The notes under the pieces were generated by a model, which saw only the letters and a list, made by a program, of their open reading frames with translations, was not told the DNA's origin and did not search any database. A stretch of DNA of 64,000 nucleotides from positions 434,001 to 498,000 of the forward strand of contig JAGMVK010000019.1 in NCBI GenBank assembly GCA_020747065.1, written 5' to 3'. Of the stretch, positions 46,367-56,719 are shown piece after piece. Within the stretch, counting starts at the first letter, position 1, and each line of letters begins with the position of its first letter. This DNA comes from Cadophora sp. MPI-SDFR-AT-0126. Its lineage: Eukaryota; Ascomycota; Leotiomycetes; Helotiales; Ploettnerulaceae. The position numbers and the translations under genes are program-made.

Positions 46367-49300
46367 CTATACTCTTGGACTATAATACAACCGTGTCTCT
46401 GACCCGCTGCTGTCACCTCTTTCCACATCAAAAGGCACACTCAACCGATTTCGATTCTCCACCATCTCAACCGACATATCGCTCTCCATAGCCTGTCTAG
46501 CTTTTTGCTCGTACCTTTCACGCATTACATTCGCTTTCATTAACGTTGTCGCCTTCCTGTCTCTGTCCTGCAAGGCATTTGCTCGAGAAGCAAGCTCACG
46601 TGACAATGTAAACAGACCCGTCTTGGTCAAAATCCAGGTCGTTGTGACGTGTGCTGGATACGAGAGAATTGCCCACATCAAAGTGCTGAAAGATGATAGA
46701 AATTCACTAGAGCTGAAGGCCATGATGAACGAGGTGCATATTATGGCGATAGAGATGGGGACTATCGATGTTTAGCCGAGAATGACAAGAAGTAGGAGTA
46801 AATAATTACTTACACATGTAGTAGAATTGTTCTCGCAAGTTCATTAATCCATCATTGAACTCCTTGGTATTCATACCGAAAATGCTGGATATGAACGACA
46901 ATGGAAGCTATCTCAGAGTCAATCTCGTGCGTCCCTTTTGGAACTTCCAAGTACCACTCACGAAAATAATTGTCACAACGGTGAACAGCATGATAGATCT
47001 ACCTTGCTTCAGGGTCTCCGTGGCTTGCTTTACAGCTTCTCTGGCCTCGAATATCCCCGACTGTTGTTGTTTCAAGGTCAGTAGGTCTTTCAATGCAGCA
47101 GAAGTCCCCTTTGCGGCCTCCTCCAGCGTTGTCAGCTCTCTGATCCTGCTCTTGATGCCTTCGAGCAGATTATCTGCCCGATTCAACGTCCACTTAGCAT
47201 TATCTTGCTCAGCTCTTCTTTTATCTCGCGACCTGCCTGAGCCGAGCAATAGGTTGTCATCTGATATTCCAAGTTGAAAATCATGAGAAGCCGAGGATTC
47301 ATAGTGTGGGCTGGCGAGCTTGGGAAGTAAGCTGTGCCGTATATGCTTTATGAAAGACTCTGCGACAATTTGTTGCTGGATCTTGAGTCGGGTGAGAATA
47401 TGCAATTCGTCAAGAATATCTTTGACTTCTTTCAGCAGGTTGCCCTCGGGATTGATGTTCAGCAAGGTGTTCTGAGTTGCGGAAGTTTTGATTCTGTCGC
47501 GAGAATTGTATTCTTTTGCTGCGAGTTGTGTGTAGGTGAGAAACTGGTCGAATGCTGCCGTCTGTTTATATGTCTAATAAATAGTCAGGAGAGATTTCGC
47601 TCAAGACTAAAAGAAAGACTCACCACTCCACGAATGGCGTCAGCGAAGATATCAACTAGGTTTGGATGTCTGCCGATGGTCTTTGTTCGATCAAAGAACA
47701 CCCTGGAACACTGGTCTACCACAATAAGGGCCAGATCAAATGCTGACCGTATCTCGTCCTTCCGAGCAGTCTTGAGACGAGTGCGGAGACTCTTATGGAC
47801 AGCTGAGGGATCTGCTCGGTTTTTGCCCCACCTTCTTGGGAAGCTCGTGATAATTGTTTCTAAGAGATATCAGTAATTGGAAAATGACAAACGATATTCG
47901 GGAAAGCGAACTGTCGTCTAGTATCCACATCCATAGCTGGTCTACCATTATAAGACGTGGGACTTTCTTGATGTCCTGCTGGCAATCTGGACATTTGTCG
48001 CCCGGGTTTCGCTTCATACAGGCATGTGGAGCTGGAGTCGTAGCACGGTAGACTACCTGGTCCCTATCTCTTGCTTGAGTACTCTTCAACGCCCCATAAT
48101 ATGATTGATCAAGAGTCCGCCGAGGCTGGAGAGGTGGATCTGCATGCAAGTATTCGAACAAGAGTTTCTCGTCCAAGTGGGAGTCCATCTCCTCAGACAA
48201 TCTAGCAGCATTTCTGAGAAGCTTCCCTAAAGCTTGCCTTCGATCTGCCAAAGGTGCTTTAGTAGTGTTGTAGCTAGGTGGGATCTCGAGAGAGTGCTCG
48301 TTTGTTTGTCCGTGTCGAGTATTCTCATTAGCGGTCACTTGCTCGACGACTTCTCCAAGTGTCGAGAATCTCAGCTTGCTGATTGCTTTGATTACCTCGG
48401 CGGATTTGGTCCGGCCTCGATCTGTCTCCCAGTGAAGGTATGGCATCTAACGGATACTTAGTCTAGCCAAACAACAACGTGGTAGAATGACTCACAAAGA
48501 GCACAAGATTCTGGGATGCACTTTCTGTGGACAAAGAATCTGAACCCGTCAGCACGTGCGTTAAGGTAAAACTGTAATGACTTACCGGTCGATATGGTCT
48601 CGCAAAGCGGTCGCATGCTCCGAGCATGTACTTCGCTGTGCTTATCGCCCTGTTTTTGACCTTTCCAGAACTCTGGCGAGAGCAACATTTCGGTCTTGCT
48701 TTTGTCCTCTGGTCGAAACTGGCTCATGCTATCGTCAGTTGCTGGACGTTGCTCGTGGTAGTATCGTGCAATTGCTTCCTATATCATTGAAATCAATATC
48801 AAGTCCATCTGAGGGGCATTGGACTCATGCGAACCTCGATCCAAACCATATTGTTCGCGGGAAAATGGAAGTATCGAATTGTGTCATTTTCACATGGCTG
48901 CATAAGGGGATTGTTCTCGGTATCATCAGATAGAAGGTCTTTGACAGAAATCTTCTGATTGGGGAACACATTGTCGAATTCTGGAACAGTGTATGGTCTG
49001 GAGTTTTTAAAGTAGATCATCGAAGCCTTGATGTCGAAGTCCACCGAGTCGTCTATCCGGTCATCGAGGGGCCATGCCTGACTTTGTTCTGGAGCTCGCC
49101 TTTGCCGAAGGCTTCGCCAGGCGCTGAGACTGGATCTTAGGTTCTGGAGGGCCTCTCCACCTTCTGACTTTGGACGTGCCTCGAGATGAGATACCAGTTT
49201 ACGGACCCGCAGTTTTTCCTCCACGACTCGATTTCTGGACTTTTGAGGTAGATTGGCAAAGAATTCTTGGTGTTCCGAGGCCTTCAAACAGCCGAAATAG

Positions 49301-49377
49301 TGAAGAACAACATCGAGGACGCGATCATCGTGCTTTTCAGCACTAAGACACATCCGAGGCGCTGGATTGTTAGGCAT
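46367..49377 (-). CDS. large CorA-like Mg2+ transporter domain protein
   Basis: Eight exons (49377-48835, 48778-48586, 48524-48496, 48446-47912, 47859-47624, 47573-46962, 46907-46814, 46761-46367) give 878 residues. The N-terminal 700 residues are soluble: FDIKASMIYFKNSRPYTVPE, PYLHWETDRGR, MVDQLWMWILDDKTIITSFP-type sequence, and helical bundle DELHILTRLKIQQQIVAESF. Two membrane helices near the C-terminus flank the CorA hallmark: IMLFTVVTIIFLPLSFISSI, then FGMNTKEF with GMN at 727-729, and the second span around MFPISIAIICTSFIMA. Large CorA-like proteins with this MVDQLWLWIL and PRRWG pattern are widespread in filamentous fungi, often in accessory families; transport has not been shown for most. 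The 29-base exon 3 is the least certain, but it is needed for frame. Confidence 0.85.
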
Positions 49378-50552
49378 ACTGTCATTTTTCTCGAACGAAA
49401 ACCATCAAGACCGACCTTGAAGATAATTTTGGCCGAGAGGAGCCCATTCTTTTCATCTGAACATTCTCATCCCCTGATGCTGCAGGAGCAGGGTTAGTCT
49501 ACCAGTATTGGAGACATGCTTCCCAAATTCTAAATGGGGTTCAGAAGGCTGAGTGGCTGTAACGTTGAACACCAATCGCATACCACCTCAGCGAGAGGGC
49601 TGAGTATTCAAGCCAATCACCTATTTTCGCACACGGCCCCCAACATAAGCGGGATAACTTTCCAACTCTCTCCTGCAACTGAAACCCTTGCAGCCTCCTG
49701 ATATGGACGCCACAGCTAGGATCTCAGATTAAGCATTTCGACTTCTTTGGGTTTGCTCCGCGCCAAGGGAAACAAGCCATCAGGAGCTCCCGAGAGCTTG
49801 CATGTTGCGCGATCCAATTACCATCAATCGAGGTTCATTTTAAGCTTCGCATAATTCAGCTGCAAGGGGTTCTACTACCGATTGCAGAAAGTTAAATCGT
49901 AAAGTGCCTGTGCTCATCTGGCCGGTTTGTGCCGAACGGCGACCCAAGAACGGCGACGTTGAGAAGAAACGGCGCAAGCTTGAACCAAAATCGTTTGTAG
50001 GATGATGAATCGAATTAGAAATACACTATTCTGACAAGTATATGGACGTGTGGAGTCTTTGTTCTAGGGCAGGCATCTATATCGTTGAGTGTTAGCATAT
50101 AGTGGTGGAATAGGGGGCGGGGTGAATATTCGCTTAATCTGGCTTTCAAATCATCACTTCAAAAGAACTATGTATCGCTCTACCGCACTGCTCTGATCAC
50201 CATACTCACGGCTTCTGATCCCTAATACCTTAACGAGAAACTTCTCCAAGCTAAGTCTACAAAATTCTCCAACATGATTAGCATCTCATTTTCAGGTAGC
50301 ATGAATAGTTCCAACTCGTTGTCGTCTGATCAGGTAAACTGAGTATGACGAAGGAAAACAGTAAATACGTTATCCCCAAACCAATGTGTTAGAGGCATTG
50401 TATATCAGAGAAATCATACTTTCCGTCCATCCGGTTGCCATAAGAGTTGTGATGACACTCAATGTCACAAGAACTCTACCAAACAAAATGTTAATGATCC
50501 AGTCTCTGTTCCAATACCTCGAATATTTTTGAAATGGTTAATTAAATGGACC
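49378..50552. other. intergenic region with one copy of a 30-bp dispersed repeat
   Basis: About 1.2 kb between the CorA-like gene start and the 3' end of the Q-rich gene. It includes repeat copy A (50113-50142). No gene is recognised. Confidence 0.5.
50113..50142 (+). repeat. 30-bp direct repeat, copy A
   Basis: GGGGGCGGGG, then a variable TGAA, then TATTCGCTTAAT and CTGG. It matches copy B at 51734-51763 in 27 of 30 positions. The two copies flank the orphan Q/P-rich gene in the same orientation. Confidence 0.8.
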
Positions 50553-51242
50553 TTAATGAGGATAATTCCCGGAGTGATATTGGTTGTATGGATTTGTGGG
50601 TGCCGTAGAAGCGGAATCGGATACCTGACCTCCTGGGTAGCCTTGCCGCTGACCAGCTGCAGCATTAGTATCAACCCGATATCCTGCGTCCGGTTGGTAT
50701 CCTTGATCCACTGGCGAGCCAGGAGCATATGGAGAAGCTGCTTGGACTGGTGATCCCGGTGCACTTGCATAGTATCCTGGGTCCGCTTGATATTCTGGAT
50801 ACCGCTGGTACGGATCAGGTTGGTACTGCACTTGTTGGTTCGGATCCGGAGCGTACTGAATCTGCTGTTGCTGATTTGGATCCGGTGCGTTTTGAACCTG
50901 TTGCTGTTGAAACGGAGGTACTTGATACTGATTAGGCTGGAGAGGTTGGTAGATTGGGGCAGCAGGCAAAATGGCTTGAATTCCCTGTGCTCGTATCGTT
51001 GCCTGTATTGCCTGTGCTCTGGCTTCGATCTCGCCACGATGCATGCCTCGATCTTTGCAGTCAGGGTACCAGTCCCACTCGGGGTATGTCTGGATAGCTG
51101 CTCCTTTATTTGAGTTTGGACAATCTGCGAATGGTGTGGCTGGGTAGGGCCGCTTATATTGGTACCAGTCGTCTTCGTAGGCTGGCATGACATCGCTGAC
51201 ATGGTTGCATTTTGTGTACAACAGTTTCTTGACTCGGCACAT
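50553..51242 (-). CDS. Q/P-rich hypothetical protein
   Basis: Unspliced frame of 229 residues. The N-terminal 60 residues carry four cysteines and a His in a pattern (MCRVKKLLYTKCNHVSD, FADCPNS, PDCKDRG) seen at the start of many small fungal hypothetical proteins. The rest is low complexity, rich in Gln, Pro, Tyr and Ala, with imperfect repeats of APDPNQQ (NAPDPNQQQQIQY, then APDPNQQVQY, then QPDPYQRYPEY). The overlapping frame on the same strand (50465-51202) is an accidental shadow: it lacks amino-acid periodicity. No function can be given. The gene sits between two copies of a 30-bp repeat. The start fits the conserved MCxxxxxxYxxCxH opening. Confidence 0.62.
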   Translation of the reverse strand: MCRVKKLLYTKCNHVSDVMPAYEDDWYQYKRPYPATPFADCPNSNKGAAIQTYPEWDWYPDCKDRGMHRGEIEARAQAIQATIRAQGIQAILPAAPIYQPLQPNQYQVPPFQQQQVQNAPDPNQQQQIQYAPDPNQQVQYQPDPYQRYPEYQADPGYYASAPGSPVQAASPYAPGSPVDQGYQPDAGYRVDTNAAAGQRQGYPGGQVSDSASTAPTNPYNQYHSGNYPH

Positions 51243-52534
51243 AATTGTGGAGATGTCTTGATTTAGATCAATAATGAAACAGATTATTTTTTTCAGGCAA
51301 GAAGACTTCGTATGACTTTGTTGGTGTGGTTTATCTCTGGTTTATCTCCGGTTCGGAAGAAGTTTAGCTATTGCTGAGAGCTGTGAGGGGTTGTGTATAG
51401 AGAGCGGATATTGAAATCGTGTATTCTGAGGGGGAGAAATATTTCAAGCTGAGTTTTCGCAGGCCTAAATAGACCAGATTCCATTTAGATTTGACTATAA
51501 ATTTCTTCTGGCTGTTTTCCAGTGTCTATCTATATTCAAAGAGTATTTTACGCGGTCCTCACATACGCAAGCATGACTCTGTGACTCATTATTCTGATAC
51601 CAGAAACGAATGATTTATTCCGATAGTCAAGTAGTCACAGCAATAACCCTTGGCTTTGCAAAGCTTTTGCTGCTGGATTTCTTATGTATACTTGTGTGTG
51701 TGTGATGCGATCTTCAGCCTTTCATACCGAAAAGGGGGCGGGGTAATTATTCGCTTAATTTGGTCACAACAAACGCTTTACTTCACCAAGGCAGCCTTTG
51801 GATTTTGTTGGTTTTTTTGTTACTAATTATGATGCGATTCCTAAATGAACCTTCAGGTCTCTGTATGCTTATCGCCCATCTTGAATAATGGATTTGGCAC
51901 GTGGTCGCCAAAGAAATGGTCACAGCAAGCAAAAGACAATACTGAGAATCACGGGTTGAAAAGCAGCCTAGCAAAAGCAAAACTGCTTTTAAAATTCAAT
52001 GAACAAAGCAGCTGCAGGCTCGAGACTGTCTATCTAGGGATACGGTGTCGTCAAATGAATGAAAGACGACGAAGTGGTGGAGGAGAAGGCACTGAAGATA
52101 TACTTTGATCCTCAGCTGCAGTAGGAAAGAAATGCACGAGTTGGCAAATTTCGGTGGAAGATAAGAGCAAATTTTGAAGCTAAAGTAGCTTTGGATGACT
52201 TTATCAGAAATGAGGAATTCTGAGTGATGGTCAGAGTGGACGTAACGGCGGAATTTTACAGTATATTACTTAGTGCAGAGTTGGGACTCACCTTTATTCG
52301 AACATCGATTTCGAATGCTACCAGCGCGATGATTCAATGATCGGATCTGGCGAAAGTTACGAACCAATCCATTGAATAAGTCAAGCTTGTCTATACATAA
52401 TTCCACTCTGTGACTGCCATATGTGAGACAGAGTTGTGACGATGCATACATAAGTCGTACCTGCCTCAGGAGGGTCAGAAGTGAATTGTGCCACTTCACC
52501 TTACCACCTCCTGTACCCAAACAAGCGAATTTAC
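51243..52534. other. intergenic region with second copy of 30-bp repeat
   Basis: About 1.3 kb between the Q-rich gene start and the U6 gene. It contains repeat copy B (51734-51763) and a run of TG dinucleotides near 51691. No gene is recognised. Confidence 0.5.
51734..51763 (+). repeat. 30-bp direct repeat, copy B
   Basis: GGGGGCGGGG, then TAAT, then TATTCGCTTAAT and TTGG; the partner of copy A, 1.6 kb to the left. Three substitutions separate the copies. Confidence 0.8.
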
Positions 52535-52549
52535 TCGCCGCAAGGCATT

Positions 52550-52604
52550 GTAAGTCAACCTCTGTCCCGCTAGTCCAACGGCAACACTAATAGCTTCCTC
52601 CTAG
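52550..52604 (+). other. intron 1 of U6 snRNA gene
   Basis: 55 bases, GTAAGT donor, ACTAAT branch-like site and CCTAG acceptor. It separates the 5' stem-loop from the TGGTCAAATTG segment. It contains TAGTCCAACGG (52571-52581), which resembles a tRNA-type A box. Confidence 0.85.
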
Positions 52605-52642
52605 TGGTCAAATTGAAACGATACAGAGAAGATTAGCATGGC

Positions 52643-52693
52643 GTAAGTCCTCACGCGGAGCTCTTCCAAACGACGAAGGCTAACTTATTTCAG
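52643..52693 (+). other. intron 2 of U6 snRNA gene
   Basis: 51 bases, GTAAGT donor, GCTAAC branch site and TTCAG acceptor. It splits the U6 internal stem-loop between GCATGGC and CCCTGC. Confidence 0.9.
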
Positions 52694-52737
52694 CCCTGCA
52701 CTAAGGATGACACGCGAAATCAAAGAGTAGCTCACAA

Positions 52738-52744
52738 TTTTTTT
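52738..52744 (+). terminator. pol III T-run terminator of U6
   Basis: Seven consecutive T directly after the U6 3' tail (CTCACAA), as expected for RNA polymerase III termination. Confidence 0.88.
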
Positions 52745-54391
52745 CGACAATTTTTCTATCCTTTTATCTAGCGGGGGATTTTCCGATTGTTGCTGCCCCA
52801 GCTAGTGTACGTGGTTGAAAGAGAAGGGACAAAGGAGGTGGTCGGGTCAAGACACTGAGAGCCACTCGCTAAGCGAGTGACGTGACCCAATATGTAAGTC
52901 TATTAACATGGCAATGACTTGTACGGAGTTTGATGCTCTACAATCTCGGCTTTGAAGAGATCAACTTTAATTAGAAGATGTGTGCCGTCTAATGGAATCT
53001 GAATGGTAGGTTCTGTTCTCCTCATCACTGTTCACTTTGTGTATAACATCTACTGGAAGCTATGAACGATTTTATTGATTGATGATTGACGTTACGGAAG
53101 CCAAGGATAGACTGACTTGACCCAAGCAATCAAGCAAGAATAAATTCAGCTGCGATGTACCAAAGGAGATCCTTGAAGCCAACCCAGAAGGAGAATACAA
53201 ACTTCCTAGATAATATCACGTGGTAATACGAAATCTCAACGCGTACCTCGTACCACTGCTCGAACTTCCCTTCCACCGACATACACCCCAAAACTATCAT
53301 CTCTACCATCTGAACACCTCTGATAGGATTCTCACCTCATCCACACATATCTCCTGCATCACGGGCGAAACCGTGAGGGATTTGCCGACGTGACAGATTC
53401 ATTGGCTCCGAAGCATCTGGGCGTGCTCCCAGTTTGCCATGTTCCCATCCCTGCGCATTCGGACGTTCGGGCCCATTCTGCTATTCTGTGCATGCTGCAG
53501 AAGAACCTTAGCCGGTCAAACTCCAGCAGTGCTGTTGTGTACGGGCTGAAGCTGTCATTTCTCTTTATTCTCCCTATGAGGGACTTTGATATTGGGCAGC
53601 GTTGGGCCTTCTCGCGGTAGGAAGTCGGCCATATTACCTGTAAAGTGTAAGAATGGAAGAGCGGAGTTTTCGCTCCGTAAGAGTTTCGACAGGATTCATG
53701 GAAGCCTTCCATGTCTTTACATTGAAAAATATTTGTCTCCACATGAAGTTGTAGTTCAACGTCCAAGCTGGCAAGTGGGCCGCTTCTGCTGGTCGCCGAT
53801 CCTCTTGACCCCTGCAGAAATTTGGAGCTGGCCCTGCAACTGCACTGCAGCTCTGGAACAATTACGTCGCTGGAAATTCCATTCGCGACTGCCCTGTATT
53901 CTATGCCCGTCTGCAGCGAATCAAGGAATCTGCCAACACCAAAACAAAAATATATCTGTCTGACCAATTGTCTGCCTTTGTCTTTGTGTTTCCATCGGGA
54001 TCGGGACGATCAGAAGCGACGACCTTCAATCATCTTCAACAAGTCAACAAGTAACAAATACTCGTCTCCCACCTCCCCCCGCCCCTCCATTCTCAAGCAC
54101 TTCGACGACGCCTCTGCCAGCTCTGACTTCAACCTCAACAAGCTTCAAAGGTCGATGTGACTGCTAGTAAAGCTCTCCCCCCAGCTTACGCAATAACCTC
54201 TACGAGCTCCTCGAATAAACTTCGAACATCCATAACGCTCTCGTAACACCACCACGAATATCCGTTGAGATCATCCGGACAACATCACTGCCTCACACCA
54301 CATTGACGACCCCTCTACATTGCATAGATTTCCCTTGGATCCCCACACACTTCGAATCTGCGAACAGCATTTGGCCTCGATCACCTTCACG
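52745..54391. other. intergenic region; candidate U6 B box and TPS1 upstream region
   Basis: About 1.6 kb. A B-box-like GGTCAAGAC lies at 52846-52854, about 100 bases past the U6 terminator, similar in placement to the yeast SNR6 B box. Stress-element-like CCCCT motifs occur at 53809-53813, 54082-54086 and 54310-54314 before TPS1. A minus-strand frame of 202 codons at 53359-53967 has no recognisable domain and is probably accidental. Confidence 0.4.
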
Positions 54392-56040
54392 ATGCCTTCA
54401 GTCCTACAAGAACCATCTGTGCAAGGCAGACTTCTGCTAGTCTCAAACAGACTTCCCATTACCATCAAACGCTCCGACGATGGCTCCTATACCTTTTCCA
54501 TGTCATCCGGTGGTCTGGTCACAGGTTTGAGTGGACTGTCAAAGTCAACTACCTTCCAGTGGTATGGCTGGCCTGGCTTGGAAGTGCCAGAGGCAGAGGC
54601 CGGACCTATGGTGAAGAGACTCAAGGACGAACATGGTGCTGTACCAGTTTTCATCGATGACGATCTTGCAGACAGACATTACAATGGGTTTTCTAGTGAG
54701 TTTACCCCGGAGTACTAAAGGAAATTTGCTAACAGGCTTCACAGACTCTATCCTTTGGCCTCTATTCCACTACCATCCCGGAGAAATTACGTTCGACGAG
54801 TCAGCATGGGAAGCATACAAGGAGGTCAACAGACTCTTCGCAAAGACGATGGCAAAGGACGTACAAGATGGAGATTTGATCTGGGTTCACGATTACCATT
54901 TGATGCTTCTGCCAGAGATGCTACGAGAGGAGATTGGATCAACGAAGAAGAACGTCAAGATTGGCTTTTTCTTGCATACGCCATTCCCCAGTAGTGAGAT
55001 CTACAGAATCCTGCCAGTCAGAGAACAACTTCTTCTTGGAGTCCTCCACTGCGATTTAATTGGTTTCCACACATATGATTATGCACGACATTTCTTAAGC
55101 AGTTGCTCTCGAATTCTGTAAGTCGACTTTGCACCTTGGTTTCTGCTGAACGTAATGTCTAATTGCCTATAGAGAAACACCAACGACGCCCAATGGGGTC
55201 GAATTTCGCGGAAAATATGTTACAGTCGCAGCATTTCCTATTGGAATCGACCCCGAGAAGTTCATCGACGGTCTACAGAAACCTTCAGTGCAAGACCGCA
55301 TCGCCGTCTTGGAGCGCAAATTCGAAGGTGTCAAGCTAATTGTCGGAGTCGACCGTCTTGATTACATCAAGGGAGTTCCCCAGAAGTTGCACGCTCTCGA
55401 AGTCTTCCTCACGGAACATCCGGAATGGATCGGAAAGGTCGTCCTCGTACAGGTAGCAGTACCCAGTCGTCAAGATGTCGAAGAATACCAGAATCTTCGC
55501 GCTGTAGTCAACGAGCTTGTCGGAAGAATCAATGGCAGATTCGGCACCATCGAGTTCATGCCCATCCATTTCCTCCACCAGTCTGTCAATTTTGATGAGC
55601 TTACAGCTTTGTACGCCGTTTCTGATGCGTGCTTGGTATCTTCTACTCGTGACGGCATGAACTTGGTTTCCTACGAGTACATCGCTACGCAACGAAAGCG
55701 TCACGGAGTCATGATCCTGTCTGAATTCACGGGTGCAGCTCAATCCCTCAACGGAGCTCTGATCGTTAATCCCTGGAATACCGAAGAATTGGCGGGCGCT
55801 ATTCATGATGCTGTTACCATGTCTCCCGAGCAGCGCGAGATCAACTTCAAGAAGTTGGAGAGATATGTATTCAAGTACACGAGTGCTTGGTGGGGGGAGT
55901 CTTTCGTCAGTGAATTGGTGCGGATTAGTGAGCATGCGGAGAAGAAGCAGAAGAGGATTAGTGGTGCAGTGGGAAAGGTGCAGGAGTTAGCGGGGAATGT
56001 TAAGGAGATGGTTTTGGGCAAAGATGAATTGAGTGATTGA
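54392..56040 (+). CDS. tps1: alpha,alpha-trehalose-phosphate synthase (UDP-forming)
   Basis: Three exons (54392-54695, 54745-55117, 55173-56040) give 514 residues, the normal length of fungal Tps1. It makes trehalose-6-phosphate from UDP-glucose and glucose-6-phosphate in the cytosol, feeding stress protection and control of glycolysis. GT20 family signatures: RLLLVSNRLPITIKR, SSGGLVTGLSGL, WPLFHYHPGEITFDE, WVHDYHLMLLPEMLR, FLHTPFPSSEIYR, IVGVDRLDYIKGVPQK and RDGMNLVSYEYIATQ. These include the sugar-donor binding residues. There is no phosphatase half, so this is the stand-alone synthase. The ATG at 54392 gives the expected short N-terminus; an upstream in-frame ATG at 54320 would add 24 residues without conservation. 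Three CCCCT stress-element-like motifs lie upstream. Confidence 0.97.
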
Positions 56041-56719
56041 GATGGGAGTACCGGGGAGATTAGGAATGTGATGAGTTGATGGCTGGCATGAGTGGACGGA
56101 TGGACGGATGAAAGGACGAGACGAGATGTTACGATACCAAAGTGAGCTCTGCATACAAGACTCTAGGCGTTTATGGAATGCATTTGTTATGAACCACGAC
56201 AGCTGATTATTCATTCATAAGTACAGTGGAGCTGTATCCTTTTACCGCTACCGTTGCCTATTAAGAGAAGCGTTTGCGGTCGCTCTTGCCGGTGGCTCTT
56301 ACCTTGAGGTCACAGTCAGGACCGGCAAGACCGGTATTCCACCAAGCAGATATTTCCCTAACAATCCAAATTAGATTACGCCGTACTATCATCATCTTCA
56401 CCAACAATGAATGAAATGCTGAGGTTGCAGATCCAAATTGTCGGGCTGAGTCCACCTCGATCCATCCATCCCACATGAGCAAGCGACGTATTGCGATGGT
56501 ATGAGAAATGATTTTACCTTCTAGGGTTTAGCTCGCATAGAGGTGAACCTTCTTAATTTGTGTTGAACAGTTGAGTTTTGGAAGTCAATGCGCTATTTCC
56601 ATTCACAGTCGAGCACAGGCCACGCAATTCAAAGAGTTCCATGTCAACCTCCAGAAGACCGAGTCCAAGCGAAAGTACCTGAACACAACCAGCAATAATG
56701 ACACATCATCCTCCTTTCA
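56041..56719. other. intergenic region
   Basis: About 680 bases between TPS1 and the RNase H-like gene, both plus strand. No gene is recognised; short GGA/TGGACGGA-type repeats occur near 56090-56120. Confidence 0.45.

Larger units (their letters stand above)
52535..52744 (+). ncRNA. U6: U6 spliceosomal snRNA gene interrupted by two introns
   Basis: The gene reads as three exons. Exon 1 (about 52535-52549) gives a small stem-loop (GCC-GCAA-GGC) and ends in ATT. Exon 2 (52605-52642) is TGGTCAAATTGAAACGATAC followed by AGAGAAGATTAGCATGGC. Exon 3 (52694-52741) is CCCTGCACTAAGGATGACAC followed by a U6-type 3' tail. Joined, the sequence has the ACAGAGA box, the AGC catalytic triad and the full internal stem-loop. 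Intron 1 (52550-52604, 55 bases) is GTAAGT..ACTAAT..CCTAG. Intron 2 (52643-52693, 51 bases) is GTAAGT..GCTAAC..TTCAG. Both look like this organism's mRNA introns. A run of seven T at 52738-52744 is a pol III terminator. The exact 5' end is uncertain by several bases. U6 introns are known in other fungi, so the gene call is strong. Confidence 0.93.

Noticed and set aside
50465..51202. Minus-strand frame of 245 codons overlapping the Q/P-rich gene
   Set aside because: It is rich in His/Thr/Ile only because it is a shifted reading of the CAG/CCA repeats; the 50553-51242 frame has the coherent head and repeat.
52571..52590. Possible tRNA gene, because of the A-box-like sequence
   Set aside because: No cloverleaf or TPsiC arm follows; the stretch lies in U6 intron 1.
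53359..53967. Minus-strand frame of 202 codons upstream of TPS1
   Set aside because: No domain, no signal, cysteines and aromatics scattered as in random translation, and overlapped by plus-strand frames of similar length.
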